64,000 nucleotides of DNA from Brachionus manjavacas (GCA_019054805.1 JAHQIY010000003.1:3720001-3784000), one strand, 5' to 3'; counted from the first letter of the stretch, positions 11,386 to 23,479 are shown. The notes: generated from the letters alone by a model not told the origin. Program-made: numbers and translations.

Positions 11386-12273
11386 CAGTACGTTGCAAAA
11401 ATTTGGAAATTAATTATATTTTTTTTAATTAAATTTTTTTTTATTTGACAAAAAATTGAGTGCAAAATAAAAAAATAAAAATACTAGTTTTTAGAATTTT
11501 TTTTTCTTCAATTTGATTTATCACACTCAGCATAAAAATATAAGTAAGGTCCAGAGTTATTCTCAATGAAGAGTCCAATTTTGAGATCTTTAATCGTAAT
11601 TCAAGAGCAATAGTAAAAATAAAAGCTTTCATGCTAAGTTCTGTATACCAAGGTTACAAAACAGTGTAGGCTCGACCGGTATCTTAGGATGCATTTCTTA
11701 CAAAGGCACTGGCATATGCAACATTTATACAGGACGAATTAATCAATTTGTCTACATCAACATCTTGGAAAAAAATTTTTACCATCTATATAACGCCTAT
11801 TTGAGTACAATGGCCCTTGGATTTTTCAATAAGATGACGCTTCGGCACATCCCGCTCGTTCAGTAAGCTACTGGTTCAAAGAACAGAACATTGAGGTTCT
11901 GCCATGGTGTGCCCGTTGACTACTTATCACCCAATCGAAAACTTATGGTCATACATGGATGCAAAAATGTCTATTGAGCATTCAAAAGAGGTTCTACACA
12001 AAGAGTGGTCAAAGATTCCGTCTGAGTATGAACAAAATTGATTGAATCTATGCCAGAAAGAGTTTTGGCTTGTTATTTCAAAAATTAAATTGTAAAAATT
12101 ATTAAGCTTTCGAACCGTTTTATTTCCTTTTGAACTTTTTTTATTTGGTTTTATGTTTTTAGATTGATGACAAAAAAATTTAAAAAAAAGCCCCCTTTTT
12201 ATTTTCCCGCCTATTATATACGAAAAAAACTATTGATTTGTAAAAAAAATTTCTAAATTTTTGCAACATACTG
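11386..12273 (+). mobile_element. Tc1-type DNA transposon, second decayed copy
   Basis: The left terminus CAGTACGTTGCAAAAATTTG (11386) follows TA. The right terminus at 12273 is its reverse complement with a few changes (CAGTATGTTGCAAAAATTTA when read inward). The terminal repeats are about 26 bp. The 888-bp length is short for a Tc1 element (usually 1.3-1.7 kb) because most of the N-terminal transposase is missing. The sequence after the right end is AA rather than TA, so that side of the target duplication has mutated. Confidence 0.8.
11636..12090 (+). pseudogene. Tc1-like transposase, C-terminal half, frameshifted
   Basis: Read over several frames, this holds the C-terminal half of a Tc1 transposase. 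In order are SYKGTGICNIYTGRINQF, a DDASAHPARS block (normally QDNAPxH, second catalytic Asp), HPIENLWSYMDAKM (catalytic Glu) and IESMPERVLACYF. Frameshifts and stops separate them. The order and spacing fit a DD34E-type enzyme. It shares the GRINQ stretch with the copy at 9962-10740, so both belong to one family. Confidence 0.8.
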
Positions 12274-12279
12274 AATAAT

Positions 12280-13090
12280 CAATAGCTGTGTTCCAACATT
12301 AAGTTTTTTGTAACTCTAAATGCTTTAATTTGTTGCATTAAAATTCAATTAATTTTTACCTCTATTGCGTGGCTACATTTTGTAACCAAACTTGATTCAT
12401 TCGCTTCCTTATTTTTTATTTGTCTCTGTCCGTCTTATAAACCTTTAAGCAAATTATTTTAATAAAAAAAAATGATTTTTTTTAAAGAATTGGTTTAATA
12501 ATCAATCAGGATAATATTTAAAGTGTATCTTTTAATAAAATCTAATCATTTACTTTTTTATTTGTTGTCAAAATTTTGGAAACTAATATTAAGAAAATTA
12601 TCGGACATATTTTTTTGAATTTTGAACCTAATAAATTTCAATTAATTTTAAATATTTTGTTCGATTTTGTTTGTTGATTTTAAAATATCTGTTTATGCAC
12701 CCTCTACCTAAAATAACTCATACCAACTCAAAACTAAATCTAATGATTAGCAATTAAGAATACAATAAAAAAAATTTTCATCATTTATTCAAATAAACTT
12801 CGTCTAAAAAATTTCAATTTTTTAAAATATTTATCAAATTAAAATAAAAAAAAAGAAAAAAAACAATTTAAAATGCTCATTTAATAATCAGTATGAAAAG
12901 CGTACGAAAATTCTTAGGCTTGCTCTTTCACTGAATCCAGCAAGCTCTTAACTGTTTGAACTTGAGCCTTTAGCAAAAAGTAAAAATTAATTAAAAAATT
13001 TTAAAAAAAATATCGCAGCTCTTAGAAATAAGTCGCACTCATTTCTTTTGAAGTTTTCAGAAATAAACCTAAGCTAAGCTTTTATTTCAT
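12280..13090. other. AT-rich intergenic DNA
   Basis: No gene or clear repeat seen. It ends where the truncated LINE begins. Confidence 0.4.
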
Positions 13091-13129
13091 TAATGATAAA
13101 TAATAATTTATCTCATGCTATTCAACAGG

Positions 13130-13880
13130 ATTTCATCCCAATTTCCTTTTTATCTTCCATTAATTCGGAGGTTCAGAAAGATCTGGGTATGGTTTCAAAT
13201 GATGGGAAACATAGTAAACAAGTAGAAGCGGCAGTATCTAAAGCTAAAAGTGCTTTAGGTAGAATGAGGAAAACTTTCAAATATTTTAATAAAGAGTTGT
13301 TTAAAAAGCTGTACCCAGCTTTCGTCAGAACGCATTTAGAATTCGCTTCGGCGGTATGGAATTCTATGACTAGAAAAGGGCGACTAAGATGGTAATAGAA
13401 TTAAGAGGATTAGATTAGAAGAAAGACTTAGAGAGCTTGGTCTAACAGACCTGGAAACAAGAAGAAAAAGAGGGGACTTATTACAAATATTTAAGATAAG
13501 GAAAGGGTTCGAGAAGTTAGATTTGGATATTAGAGAGAATGAGGGAGTAAGTGAATGGACAAGCAGGAGACACAATAGCCAAATAACAAGGGATAAGCAG
13601 GGAGGGACAATGAGGGATAAGTTCTTACTTAACCGAACTGCTACAATCTGGAACCTTTTACCCTCGGAAATAGTAGGGACTGATACGGTCAATCAGTTTT
13701 AGGCCAAAATTGATAGGCATATGAAGTCGGAGACCTGGAGAAGATCTGTTTACAGAATCTGATACTGAGAAACTTTGACTTAATGCAACTTAGGTTGCAA
13801 GCTGATAAAGTGCAGCGTTATGAACTGCACTCACACTTATGTGTTACAGCTCACACTAATACTACTACTACTACTACTAA
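13130..13880 (+). mobile_element. 5'-truncated CR1/L2-like LINE, RT C-terminus
   Basis: The plus strand encodes the region after the reverse transcriptase core of an APE-type LINE: QKDLGMV, KLYPAFVRTHLEFASAVWNS, then after a frame break near 13385 RLRELGLTDLETRRKRGDLL and LNRTATIWNLLPSEIV. This LxxLYxxxVRxxLE...RRxRGDL pattern is typical of the CR1/L2 group. The element is truncated at its 5' end and finishes in a trinucleotide microsatellite, (ACT)n, at about 13855-13880. It is a dead copy. Confidence 0.8.
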
Positions 13881-13884
13881 AGCT

Positions 13885-14640
13885 TGTGAATAAAAAATTG
13901 AATATTTTTTTTATTTCACAAACTTTGGACCACCAAATTAAGCCTCTAAAAAAACACTAAAAGTCTGCCAAATGATTAAAATTAAATTACAGGTTTTTTC
14001 AAAGACTTGGTCTAGTTCGTGTGATACAAAATTTATATCAGTTGATATACTTTTTTCAGAATTATTTTAATTTTTAGATTCTTTTTGTGCCAAAATTAAC
14101 AATGCCTCCATTAAGTTAAATTTTAAGCCGCCATACCAATTAAATCGTCATATAAAAATGAGAACTGCTTATTAAAATTAAATTAATAATTAAAATATTA
14201 ATAAATTAAAATAATTAATCTAAATATCTATATGGCGATTTTATTATTGATATGACATATAAAAATTGATTCCTCCATTAATAATTACCTCTATTAAAGC
14301 CATGAATTAATTTCAATTTTAAAAAAGGATCTTATAGAAAAGAGAATATCTCAGTTAAATTAATATAATTAATTTTTTTTTAAAAGTAACAGAGGAATAA
14401 TCATATAATTAAATTAAACATCTTAAATATAACTATAAATTTTTTTCTTATTTCATTTAGAATTAATTTTAATTATTTTATTTTTACTTTTCACATCACC
14501 ATATTGACGCCAATTGAAATAAGAAGTAGATAAAATTTTTCTGAAAATTAATTTTTTTTATAATCGAGAATAATCCAAATGGGAGACTATTTCTAAAATA
14601 AAATTAAAGAATTTTTATAAAGGTTTAAAGGGTTTATAAC
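13885..14640. other. Intergenic DNA between LINE and sorting nexin gene
   Basis: AT-rich sequence containing the presumed 3' flank of the minus-strand sorting nexin gene. I see no AATAAA on that strand close to its stop and no other gene. Confidence 0.4.
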
Positions 14641-14641
14641 T

Positions 14642-15967
14642 TCAAAAAAGAATGAGCTTTAATTTCTAAGGGAAGTAGGCAAGAGTTGACAAAAAAAAAT
14701 TACATTCGAGTGCTTGATCTGGAACTCGACAAATTCGCTTAGCGATTTTCTGAACATGCCAATTCTCCTAGCCTTAAAATCGCCAAGTTCACTTCTGGCC
14801 AAGTCAGAAATCTGCTCAAACTTCAACTTGGCATTCTGCTGCGCCTGCTCTGCATTCTTCTCGTCCTTGTGGTTTTTGCGCGCCTTTTCCAAATTTCTAT
14901 TCTCTGTCTCAAAGTCAGCCAGTCTCTTGGTCCTTCTGTGCAACAAGTCGAGCGCAGCCTTCGAGTCTCTCACATAGTATCTGAGTGTGTCCGACAGCTT
15001 GAGGTCCGTATCACTGGACACTCTGTTCTCGGTCTTGCGCGCTGCCTCGAAATAGTCAGCCAGCTTGGTCAAAAATTTGCTCAACGGGTCGAGCTCAGCG
15101 GTGGCCACGTTGCTAAGTCCGGTAGAGACTCGGATGTAGCAGTCGGCCACGCTTTTGTGCACGTAGGTCATGCGGTCGGCCCGAGAGCAGTCCTCTCTAA
15201 TCTTGTTGTGGTAGTCGGTCAAAAATTTTTTCTGTCCATCGAAAAACTCATCTGTTTCTTTGATGTTGAGAAAGCGGAGCTCGTCCGCGTTCTTCGATAT
15301 GGATTTGACAAATCCGCCAAAGCGCTCTTTGGTGTTCTTGCTTCGCACATTCAAGTTTTTGCTGTACTCGAGGAAGACCTTGAGATTGGAGTCGCTTTTG
15401 AAGATTGGGTGCGAGCTCAATCGGTTCAGGAACACTTCGTGCATTTGGACTGTTTTTTTGAACAAGGCCAAATACTCACTTTCCAATTCTTGTTTCATCT
15501 TGGCATATTCTTCCTTGGTCATTGAGTTCTCGCCCTCGGTCAAGCGTTGCAGCTTTTCCCGCGACGAGTCGAAGTCCGGGCGTGGAGGCGCTGGCGGAAT
15601 CTTGACCAAGAGTATAGATTGGTTCTGGAAACTAGAAAAAAATTACAATGTATCCGGCATAGTCTTCGTGCTCGACGAAGCGGTCGTGCAGCCAGATGAA
15701 CTCTTCGTGTTCGCGGATGGTGGAGAACTCACTGGAGGAGAAATTTTTCATGCTGGTCTAGGAAAAGATTAAGAAGAGTTAAGAAGAGCAAGATGGTGGT
15801 TTGGGCAGCAAGCGGGCTCTTACTTTGGTCTTGACGGTGAATTTAACTTTGTCTTTTTCGTTCAGCGCATCTGATATTTCGATTTTGAGCAGGTCGTCAC
15901 TGGTAGCGCCATTCAGGTCCACTGTTTCGCTGCGTTCTGCCTTGGTGTCTTCAAAAACATCGTCCAT
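14642..15967 (-). CDS. SNX6: Sorting nexin of the SNX5/SNX6 type
   Basis: SNX5/6 proteins pair with SNX1/2 as PX-BAR dimers that tubulate endosomal membranes for retrieval of cargo to the Golgi. Proposed exons (minus strand): 15967-15824, 15757-15647, 15600-14704, 14665-14642, giving about 391 residues against roughly 400 for the family. Exon 1 has [19 protein letters not shown]. Exon 2 has [20 protein letters not shown] (PX domain). Exon 3 has [20 protein letters not shown] and the whole BAR region, including [20 protein letters not shown]. Introns are 66, 46 and 38 bp. The third exon's acceptor (CAAG) was chosen because it restores the family's exact join; an alternative CCAG a few codons upstream would add a short insert. 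The start is the ATG at 15967; an upstream in-frame TTG is unlikely. The last 7-codon exon is the least certain. SNX5 versus SNX6 cannot be decided. Confidence 0.92.
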
Positions 15968-16383
15968 TTTCGCAGTTGTGTTTGCTAAGGTTCTGTTCAA
16001 AAAATAAAGCTTTTGCTAGAGTCAAATGATTTTATCGTAAACAAGCTGAAATGATAGATTAACTTATCTGTTTTAAAGTCATATGAATTTTTTAAAAATT
16101 TATTTGAGAAAAAAAATTAAGTTTGAATTAATTAGTTTCCTAAAGTGTCTATGTGCTTTGATCGTCATCGAGAATTAAAAATTTTTTATGTTAGTCGTGC
16201 AATTTTTGTTTTTTCATTCAAATTTAACTAAGCTTACAAAAAATTAGTTTTTTTTTTTAAATTTTTGATAAAATTTTTATATCATTTAATTTAAAGGGAT
16301 AATATTTTGGGTCTTACTAAAACAGCAACATAAGGCCAGAGTTAATCATAAGTCAAAGTCTAAAGTCAAAATAGATTACAATA

Positions 16384-16670
16384 AAAAAGCAACAATTTTA
16401 ATGTCACCAAAATCCAAGGAAGAGGTCACTGCTTCAAATATCACAAAGAAATTTCGAGGCTCCAACATAGAGATTACTTTTTTTTCAACAGAACCGCTAA
16501 CATATGGAACTCACTGCCAAATCAATTAGTTGAAGCCCCCAATGTTAACAGCTTTAAAGCAGGCATTGATTGCTGGATGAGCAGCAATCAATCACATCAG
16601 CTGTCATAGTGTGCCTTATCAGCACACTCGCTGGCTAGCCAGCTACAGTCAAAACTACTACAACTACTAC
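16384..16670 (+). mobile_element. Short LINE 3' end with target duplication
   Basis: A 5'-truncated LINE copy encoding the C-terminal tail NRTANIWNSLPNQLVEAPNV and ending, after a short 3' UTR, in (ACTACT)n. It is flanked by TACAATA at 16377-16383 and 16671-16677. The related repeat at 23490-23510 carries one TACAATA with no insert, so it shows the empty site. The copy at 26774-26974 (opposite strand) is nearly identical, so this family moved recently. Confidence 0.85.
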
Positions 16671-16759
16671 TACAATAACTCAAGGTTTTGGTGAAATTTG
16701 GTAGTGCTTTTTTCAAAAAATAAAAAAAATCCAAGTTGTATAAAAATCCCCAAATTAGA

Positions 16760-16885
16760 GTCCTGGAATGTCAGAGCCATGTCCGAAACATTAAGATGCG
16801 CTTAAGCCGCACTGGTCATGGATAAATAAGGTTTTGAGGTGCTAGGTATATGTGAAAGTCGCTGGACAGGATCAGGCCAAATAAG
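16760..16885 (+). mobile_element. LINE endonuclease N-terminal fragment
   Basis: One frame reads SWNVRAMSETLRCA, a stop, then AALVMDK, a stop, and GFEVLGICESRWTGSGQIR. W-N-V-R near the start and ESRWTGSG about 40 residues later are the opening motifs of the APE-type endonuclease of LINEs. No reverse transcriptase follows. It is a fragment of a LINE 5' region, unlike the usual 5'-truncated copies, embedded in a repeat shared with 23.5 kb. Confidence 0.6.
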
Positions 16886-17050
16886 AAAAAACTGTAGAGC
16901 TTAATTGATTCTTAAATTTGTATTTTGCTACAAATTATTTTAAAGTTATATTAAGTTGATAAAAAAAATTATACTTTTGTTTCAAAATTTATGTTAAAAC
17001 TAATTTTCGTCAAATTTAATTAAAAAAATTTTAATTTAATTATGTTTATT

Positions 17051-17386
17051 CTGAAATAAAATTCGATTTTTTTTTTATGAATCAAATTTTTAATTAATCA
17101 AGTAAAATTTTTATTCTACACTAAGCAATGACTAATTAAGATTTATAAAAATCGTTTGAATTAGAATTGAAACTTAAAATTAAATTAATTAAATAAAAGA
17201 AAAAGTAAAAGAAAATATTTTAATAAAGAAACTTTACTTAGTTGTAATTCTAGATTTCTAAGTTTTTGACTATAATTATAAATTTGTACAGTAAAATTGT
17301 CAGTTTTCAAAAACTATTTTTTAGAGACTGAATTTTAGAGCAAAATAATTTGTCTTGATAAAAATTATTATGTACTGTTCATTGAT
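17051..17386. repeat. Dispersed 336-bp repeat, copy 1
   Basis: From CTGAAATAAAATTCG to GTACTGTTCATTGAT this is almost identical to 23615-23949 in the same orientation. A more diverged partial copy lies at 23365-23480. It is non-coding. Direct repeats of about 60 bp at 16897-16955 and 17642-17700 (CTGTAGAG...TTAAT...ATTCTTAAAT) bracket the surrounding block. Confidence 0.85.
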
Positions 17387-17699
17387 TTTTTCAAAAATCT
17401 AAATTAAAGATTTTTGATTATTTCTTTTTTAAGCCGGGCCACATGAATTTTTTGCCGTTCCAGACAGTTTCTAAAGTCAGAGTCACTAAAATAAAAGTCC
17501 AAGTCTAGACTTTTTTGCAGAGTTGGTCAAACCAAACCTGTTTAAGTCAAACCTATCTTTCGGTAAAATTATTCTCAAATTAAAATATACAAGTCAAATG
17601 AATTGACTTTGACATTTTGACTTTTGAATATTTCTGAGCAACTGTAGAGTTTAATTCATTCTTAAATATGTTTTTTGTTAAAAATTATTTAAGGCAAGT

Positions 17700-18135
17700 T
17701 AGTTAGTTAGTAGATCTTAATGTGACACCCTAACAAGAATGTTAAGAATGTTAAGAATGTTAAGTTTTTTTTAAATTACAGTTCTTTAAATTTTCATTTT
17801 AAAATTAATTTCTTAAGTATTTTTACTAATATTAGCTGATACCAGATGATAACTATAATCATATGATATCAGATAATATCAGAAGATATAATGTGATAAG
17901 TAAGTTTCCGGCACTGTAGAACAAAAACGACTATTAGACAAGTATTTGAAAATTTTCATTAGAAATATAAATTGTTTGGTTTTTCAGAATTCAAACAAAT
18001 AAGCTTAATTTTCAATTTTCGATCATTTTTTACTAAATCGAAATAATTTATCGCTTATTTTTCTATCAAATTTTTAAATCAGTATAATTTTTATTCAAAT
18101 TTAAAATCGAAATCTAGTTTTTCAAATATAAATCC
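17700..18135. other. AT-rich intergenic DNA with short tandem repeats
   Basis: Contains three tandem copies of AAGAATGTT near 17743-17763 and a cluster of ATGATA/ATCAGA-type repeats near 17840-17900. No gene seen. Confidence 0.4.
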
Positions 18136-18136
18136 A

Positions 18137-18138
<2 letters not shown>

Positions 18139-18170
<32 letters not shown>

Positions 18171-19709
18171 TAAGTTACAACAAGCTAGTAAGCTAGACTT
18201 GCGAAGATGAGAAACAGTAGGATCCCATCTATGGTAACTGTGGTTTGTATACTGTGTTTAGAGCACAGTCACTTCCAGCTCTGCCTTCATCACACTGAAG
18301 ATTGATTATTCCTTAGGTCACCATTCCCTCGTATCGATTCTACCGAGCCTCAGGACTTCATCCATGGTAGGTTTCTCCTTACGTCTATACTTATCTAGTC
18401 TGTTCTTGAATTGGTTGACGGATATGGATTGTACGATCTCTTGGGGGAGGGCGTTCCATGGCTCAGTCACTCTATAAGTGAAAAAGTGCTCTCTCAGTTG
18501 GCTGTTGGCTGGGGCTGGTCGGACAAAGCTGTGCTGGTTGGAGCTTCTTCTTGTTCTACCGTTGACTTTGACAGACGGGGCTATGTGCCAGTTTACAATG
18601 TTGGTGCCTGTGTAACATTTATAGAATTGAATTAGATCACCTCTCGTCCTCCTGTCCTCCAGGGAGGTTAGATTTAGTTTCATCAGTCTCTCACTGTAGT
18701 CAAAGTTTTTAAACTGTTTGACCAGTTTGGTAGCTCTTCTTTGGACATCCTCTATGGAGGTGATGTCTCTCCTTAGATGTTGTGACCAGGCCACAGCGGC
18801 GTATTCTAGATGTGGGCGGACAAAGGTGGTGTAGAGGGTTCTGAAGATGGTTGGTGTCCAGCATTTGAATGTCTTTCTAAGGATACTTAGTGCACTTCTT
18901 GCTTCTCCGATTTCAAGGTGGAGGATAACATAATGCCAAGATCACGTTCCACTTCAGTATATTCCAGGACGTGTCTGTTTGAGGAATCTGTCTTTTTCAT
19001 GGTGAGTTGTGATCTAGTACAGCTTTTCTTACTTATTTCCATGACTTTGCATTTATCCGGGTGGAACAACATACGCCATTCATTGGCCCAGTCGACAAGG
19101 GCGTCTAGGTCTTTCTGGACAAGCTCAAGGTCAACGCTATTTTTAATCACCCCGATAAGTTTGCTGTCATCTGCAAAAAGCTTGATAATGTGATTGACAA
19201 CTGCCGGCATGTCATTTATGAAGATGACGAAGAGGAGAGGTCTTAGGACGCTCCCATGAGGGACTCCATTGGTTACAGGTTTCCATTCCGAGTAGCTGTC
19301 ACCAATCATAACTCTTTGCTTCCTACCGCTTAGATAACTTCTTATCCAGTTCCTTAGTTCTTGGCAGAAGCCCAGTTGCTTCAGCTTGAAATGGAGTGAC
19401 TCGTGACATACTTTATCTAAGGCTTTCTGAAAATCTAAAAAGACAACTAAGGTTTGATGGCCATTGTTAAAGGCATCCGTTATCGTATCCATAGTCTCCA
19501 GGAGATTTGTGATACAAGACTTGTTTTGTACAAAACCATGTTGCTCCTTGGTGATCAGGTCGTTATTAACAACATCACATCCCTGACCATTCTTTCCATA
19601 ATTTTACATGGGATAGCTGTGAGTGAGATTTGGCGGTAGTTTGCTGGATCAGTCTTGTCGCCTTTCTTGAATACTGGGGTGATGTTCGCATTTTTCCAGC
19701 ACTCTGATA
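18139..19709 (-). mobile_element. CR1/L2-like LINE, 5'-truncated, relatively young
   Basis: This block is much less AT-rich than its surroundings. On the minus strand it runs from inside the reverse transcriptase (SECWKNANITPVFKKGD, ANYRQISLTA) through the palm: VVFLDFQKALDKVCHESL (motif A), NGVPHGSVLRPLLFVIFIND and FADD (catalytic motif C, usually YADD). The C-terminal region follows (VRPHLEYAAVAWSQHLRRDI, RRTRGDLIQFYKCYTGTNIV). Two frameshifts (about 19500 and 18890) break the frame. The element ends in (ATT)n, seen on plus as (AAT)n at 18139-18169. APE-type LINEs of this group often end in such repeats. It encodes no intact protein. Confidence 0.9.
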
Positions 19710-20870
19710 ATTTAAATAAAATTTATCTAGTCTCCTGTCTAAAAAATATTTTATAAATCAACTAATAAAAGAAAAAAAATATCTGTTTTTAACACTATTA
19801 AAAAAATATATTGAATTTTACTGTTTCTTTTATGATTTTTCTTTTTGAAAATTAGAGTTTTAGGAAATATTTAAGATATTAAAACTTTTTTTATTTTAAA
19901 TTATTTAAATTGAATTTCATTTTCAATTTATTTATTTGGTTAAAAATAAAAGCAAGAATTTGTTTTTGAATAATTTGATACATAGTTTTTCTAAAAAACT
20001 ATTTTTCAATCTAAAAATTTTTTTTTAGTGCAAAAAATAATAAAAAACTTTTTTCTTTTGGTGGATGGATAATGAATGTCTCTTTTAAAGCAATTATTTA
20101 TTTTTTAATTCAAAAGTTGCTTGAGTACTTGAATGAATTTGAAATGTCATCACAAAGAATTTTCGAATTTTTTTTTTAATTTAAAGTTTTATAAATGAAT
20201 TTGATTAAAAATTTGCTTTGTTATATTTTAAAAGTTTAATGCCTTAAACTTTTTTCTTAATAAATTATCAAATTTTTTTAAAATTTTTTAAATGGGACTA
20301 AAAAGTATTTTATACTGCAAAATAAAAAATCGCATAAATTTTTAAATCTAAAAAAAATATTGATATTTTAAAAAAAAATAAAATTAAAGATTCTAAAATC
20401 AGCTTAATCAATTAACCAAAGATATTAAAATTCCAACAAAAAAAGAAATGGTTAATCGATTTAAACTTTCGTCCACCAGTACAAAAGTCAAACAAAACTT
20501 TTCTTTCAGCAAAGTGTTTTAACTTTGTAATCCGTTTTTACGCATGGTTTTTAATAATGATTTTATTTTTTTATAGTTTCCGTGCAAACTAAAAATTGAA
20601 AACTAAATAGAATAATTCCGAAAAACAATTGTTTTTAGTTAAAGTTCAGATAAAACCTTTCTTAGTCATAAACTTAATTTCTATGAAGCCTCTAACAAAT
20701 ATTCAGACCTCTTATCTGAAGAGAATTTAAAGTGCTAGAAAAAAAATATTGGGTTTAGAAGGTTCTAAAATTTTTTAATCAAAAAAAATTAACAAAAAAA
20801 TGGCTTTTTAGTTAAAATTTTAATTTTAATTATTTTCATTAATAGACAGAGGTTTTTTGGCTAGAATAAT
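19710..20870. other. AT-rich intergenic DNA
   Basis: No gene, RNA or clear repeat recognised up to the tRNA gene. Confidence 0.4.
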
Positions 20871-20876
20871 CTATGG

Positions 20877-20896
20877 GTCTCTATGGCGCAATCGGC

Positions 20897-20933
<37 letters not shown>

Positions 20934-20950
20934 GAATCCACCTAGGGACG
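20877..20950 (+). tRNA. tRNA-Asn (anticodon GUU)
   Basis: A complete cloverleaf. The acceptor stem GTCTCTA (20877-20883) pairs with TAGGGAC (20943-20949), with one T-G pair, and discriminator G follows at 20950. The D arm has GGCGCAATCGGCTAGCGC (A box). The anticodon arm TTCGGCTGTTAACCGAA has GTT at 20911-20913. The T arm GGTGGTTCGAATCCACC supplies the B box. No intron. A short T run (TTTTT, about 20954-20958) follows as RNA polymerase III terminator. It is nearly identical to animal nuclear tRNA-Asn genes and should be functional. Confidence 0.98.
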
Positions 20951-23479
20951 AATATTTTTGAAGCTACCAAACCACCGTAGCACCAGGCTACCAAATTTTG
21001 GTGGATTAGGAAGATTGTACAAAAGACTTACTCACAAAATTTTAAGAATTTGAAATAACAGCATGCAAAATTGATTTCTTTCAAAAATTATGCAAGCTGA
21101 TTCATTCTTCTTTCAATTAGAAGCTTGTAAACCATTTCTCTTTATTTTTTTTAAATATTAACTATTGAATCATTAATAATTAATTAATAATTGCTTGCGG
21201 CCTCAACTAATATTTAATTCTAATGGAACAATTTATAATTTCATTTAGAAATTTGCTATTTCTTTAAACTCTTTGTTTAGCAATCTTAGTTTGTTAACTT
21301 TATTTAAATCGATTATAACTCGTTTTGTTTAAAACAAAAAATTACAAGTTCTTAAAGGAGGGTTGACTTAGAAATGAAGAATTATAATTTAATTCAGACA
21401 ATTTTTGTATTACATTTTGAGGAATTAAATAATGAAATAAAAATATTTGACAAGCTTTTTGAATAATTAATAAAAATCCACTTGTTTTGAAATTAAAACT
21501 TTAAGGTTCTGATTCTCGAATTTCAATTTTTAAACATTGACGAAATCAAATAATTAAGGTTTTTGGAAAAAAAAACTCAAGGTTGTGATCTCGAGGCGTT
21601 ATTTTTGAATAAAGAATTTTTGGTTCACTCTTATAAAAGCCTTTCTTTGTGTTATATTTAAATAGAGAAATCTTTTATAATGTTTAAAAAAATTCTCTAA
21701 TTTTTTTTGAAGAATGATCAAAAAACAAGGTATGCTCGTAAAATACATGCTAAAAAATATACAGGTTTTAAGACAACGAGTTATTCTGTTTTAATTAAAC
21801 AAGGAAAAAATCAAGTGGATGTTGTAATAGATGTCTGGAATTTTTACCAGCGTATTATTAATAAAAAAACCTTAGTAACCATTTATTTTTTTTTATAAAA
21901 TTAATATAATTTTATCAAAAAAGCTTATTCTTGTTCTAGCTAGCATTTAGTTGTTTAAAAAATACTAGGATACCTCTTCTTTTTAGCAACTGATCTTATC
22001 ATATAATTTGAGTTGGTATTGGGCGTTTTTGGCATAGACCAAAATTTTCGCGAATTTACTAGAATTTGAGAAAATTTACTGGAAATCCGGTATTTTTATG
22101 TAGAATCGTAATAACAAAAAAAAGCAAATGTACCATATTTAAAAAAAAATTACAAGTTTTTTCAAATTTCCGTAATTTTCAGTAATACCAAAAAAGGCAA
22201 TTTTAACCACACCACCACTAATAACAAAAGGGATAAATAATTTTTGTTCTTTTTTGGTTTTCTTGAAAATTTCCAGAAATGTTGGTGAATTCACTATTTT
22301 GATTCTACGTAAAATTACAAGATCTCAAGCAAATTTACTCAAATTTTGGTAAATAGGCCAATATTTTGGCAAAATGAATTTTAAAAATCAGTATTGAAGT
22401 CAGAGATTAAAAATCTAAAGTTATGTCCAACAAAAAAAACCTAATAAGTTAAGATTTAGCTTTCCTATCATATAATTTTTACTTTATTATATAAAAAAGT
22501 AATACATTTAAGCTAGAAACTTATCATAGCTTACAAAATTTCTCGAAGAATATTTTTCTTGCATTTAGACTGTAAAGAAGATAAAATTCAAAATTCTTTA
22601 AGAAAAATTATTTTTAGTGCTGAAATAAGCATAATTAATTTTCAGTCAACAAAGTTTTTCAAATGCAAACCAATTATTAAATAATATTCCTTATAAGAAA
22701 AAAAAAAGGATTTGTGTATCAATTTTCATCTTTTATTATTTAGTTGTTAAACATCAAGTAATATAATTTCGCTACTAAGAATATATTTATCTCAAACAAA
22801 AAGGAAATGTAGTTTAAGTTTCAATTTTTGTTTTTTTTGTTAGTGGTGTTTTTGACTAAAAAAAGTACCAAGTATAACTTATTTTGCGGATAAAAAATAA
22901 ACTTTTTCAAAATTTCGGTCCTAAAATATCAACTTGTTAGGAGCTAATTAGATAATGTTTTCAGTAAACAAAACAGATTAGTTTTGTATTAAAAAAATTC
23001 TTAAGTTTTCGTCCCATTTTTATTTCTGATTAAAAACAAATAAAAATGTCTATCTTAAAATATTTTATTTGAAAATTATTCAAATTAAGCTGACAATATC
23101 AAACAAATTAAAAGTTAAACAAACATAAAATTTATTTAGTTTTGTTTTTTGTTCTGTGTACTGTTGACTCTGTGAGGTTGCGGGGCAGCATAATAATTTT
23201 AAATTGATACAATTTTCAACAAAAGAGCTTATCCGAAACCGCGTAAAGGAAATCACTGACTGAAAATCTTATACAAATAAAAAGGTGGCAAAATTTGTTT
23301 AAGAAATTTTAATTTAAAAAAAAAAGAATATAAAAAAAAAATTGAAATAGAACAAGAAAGTAACAATAGGAATTTTTCTATACCAAGCAATGACTAATTC
23401 AGATTTATAAAAATCTTTTGAATTAGAATTATAAGTTCAAATTAAATTAACTAAATAAAGAAAAAGTAAAAGAAAATAA

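Noticed and set aside
14714-15772. Three long plus-strand open frames opposite the sorting nexin gene
   Set aside because: They are antisense shadows of the conserved minus-strand PX-BAR coding sequence, which explains their openness.
18411-19639. Plus-strand frames at 18411-18635, 18918-19193 and 19454-19639
   Set aside because: Antisense to the LINE reverse transcriptase on minus.
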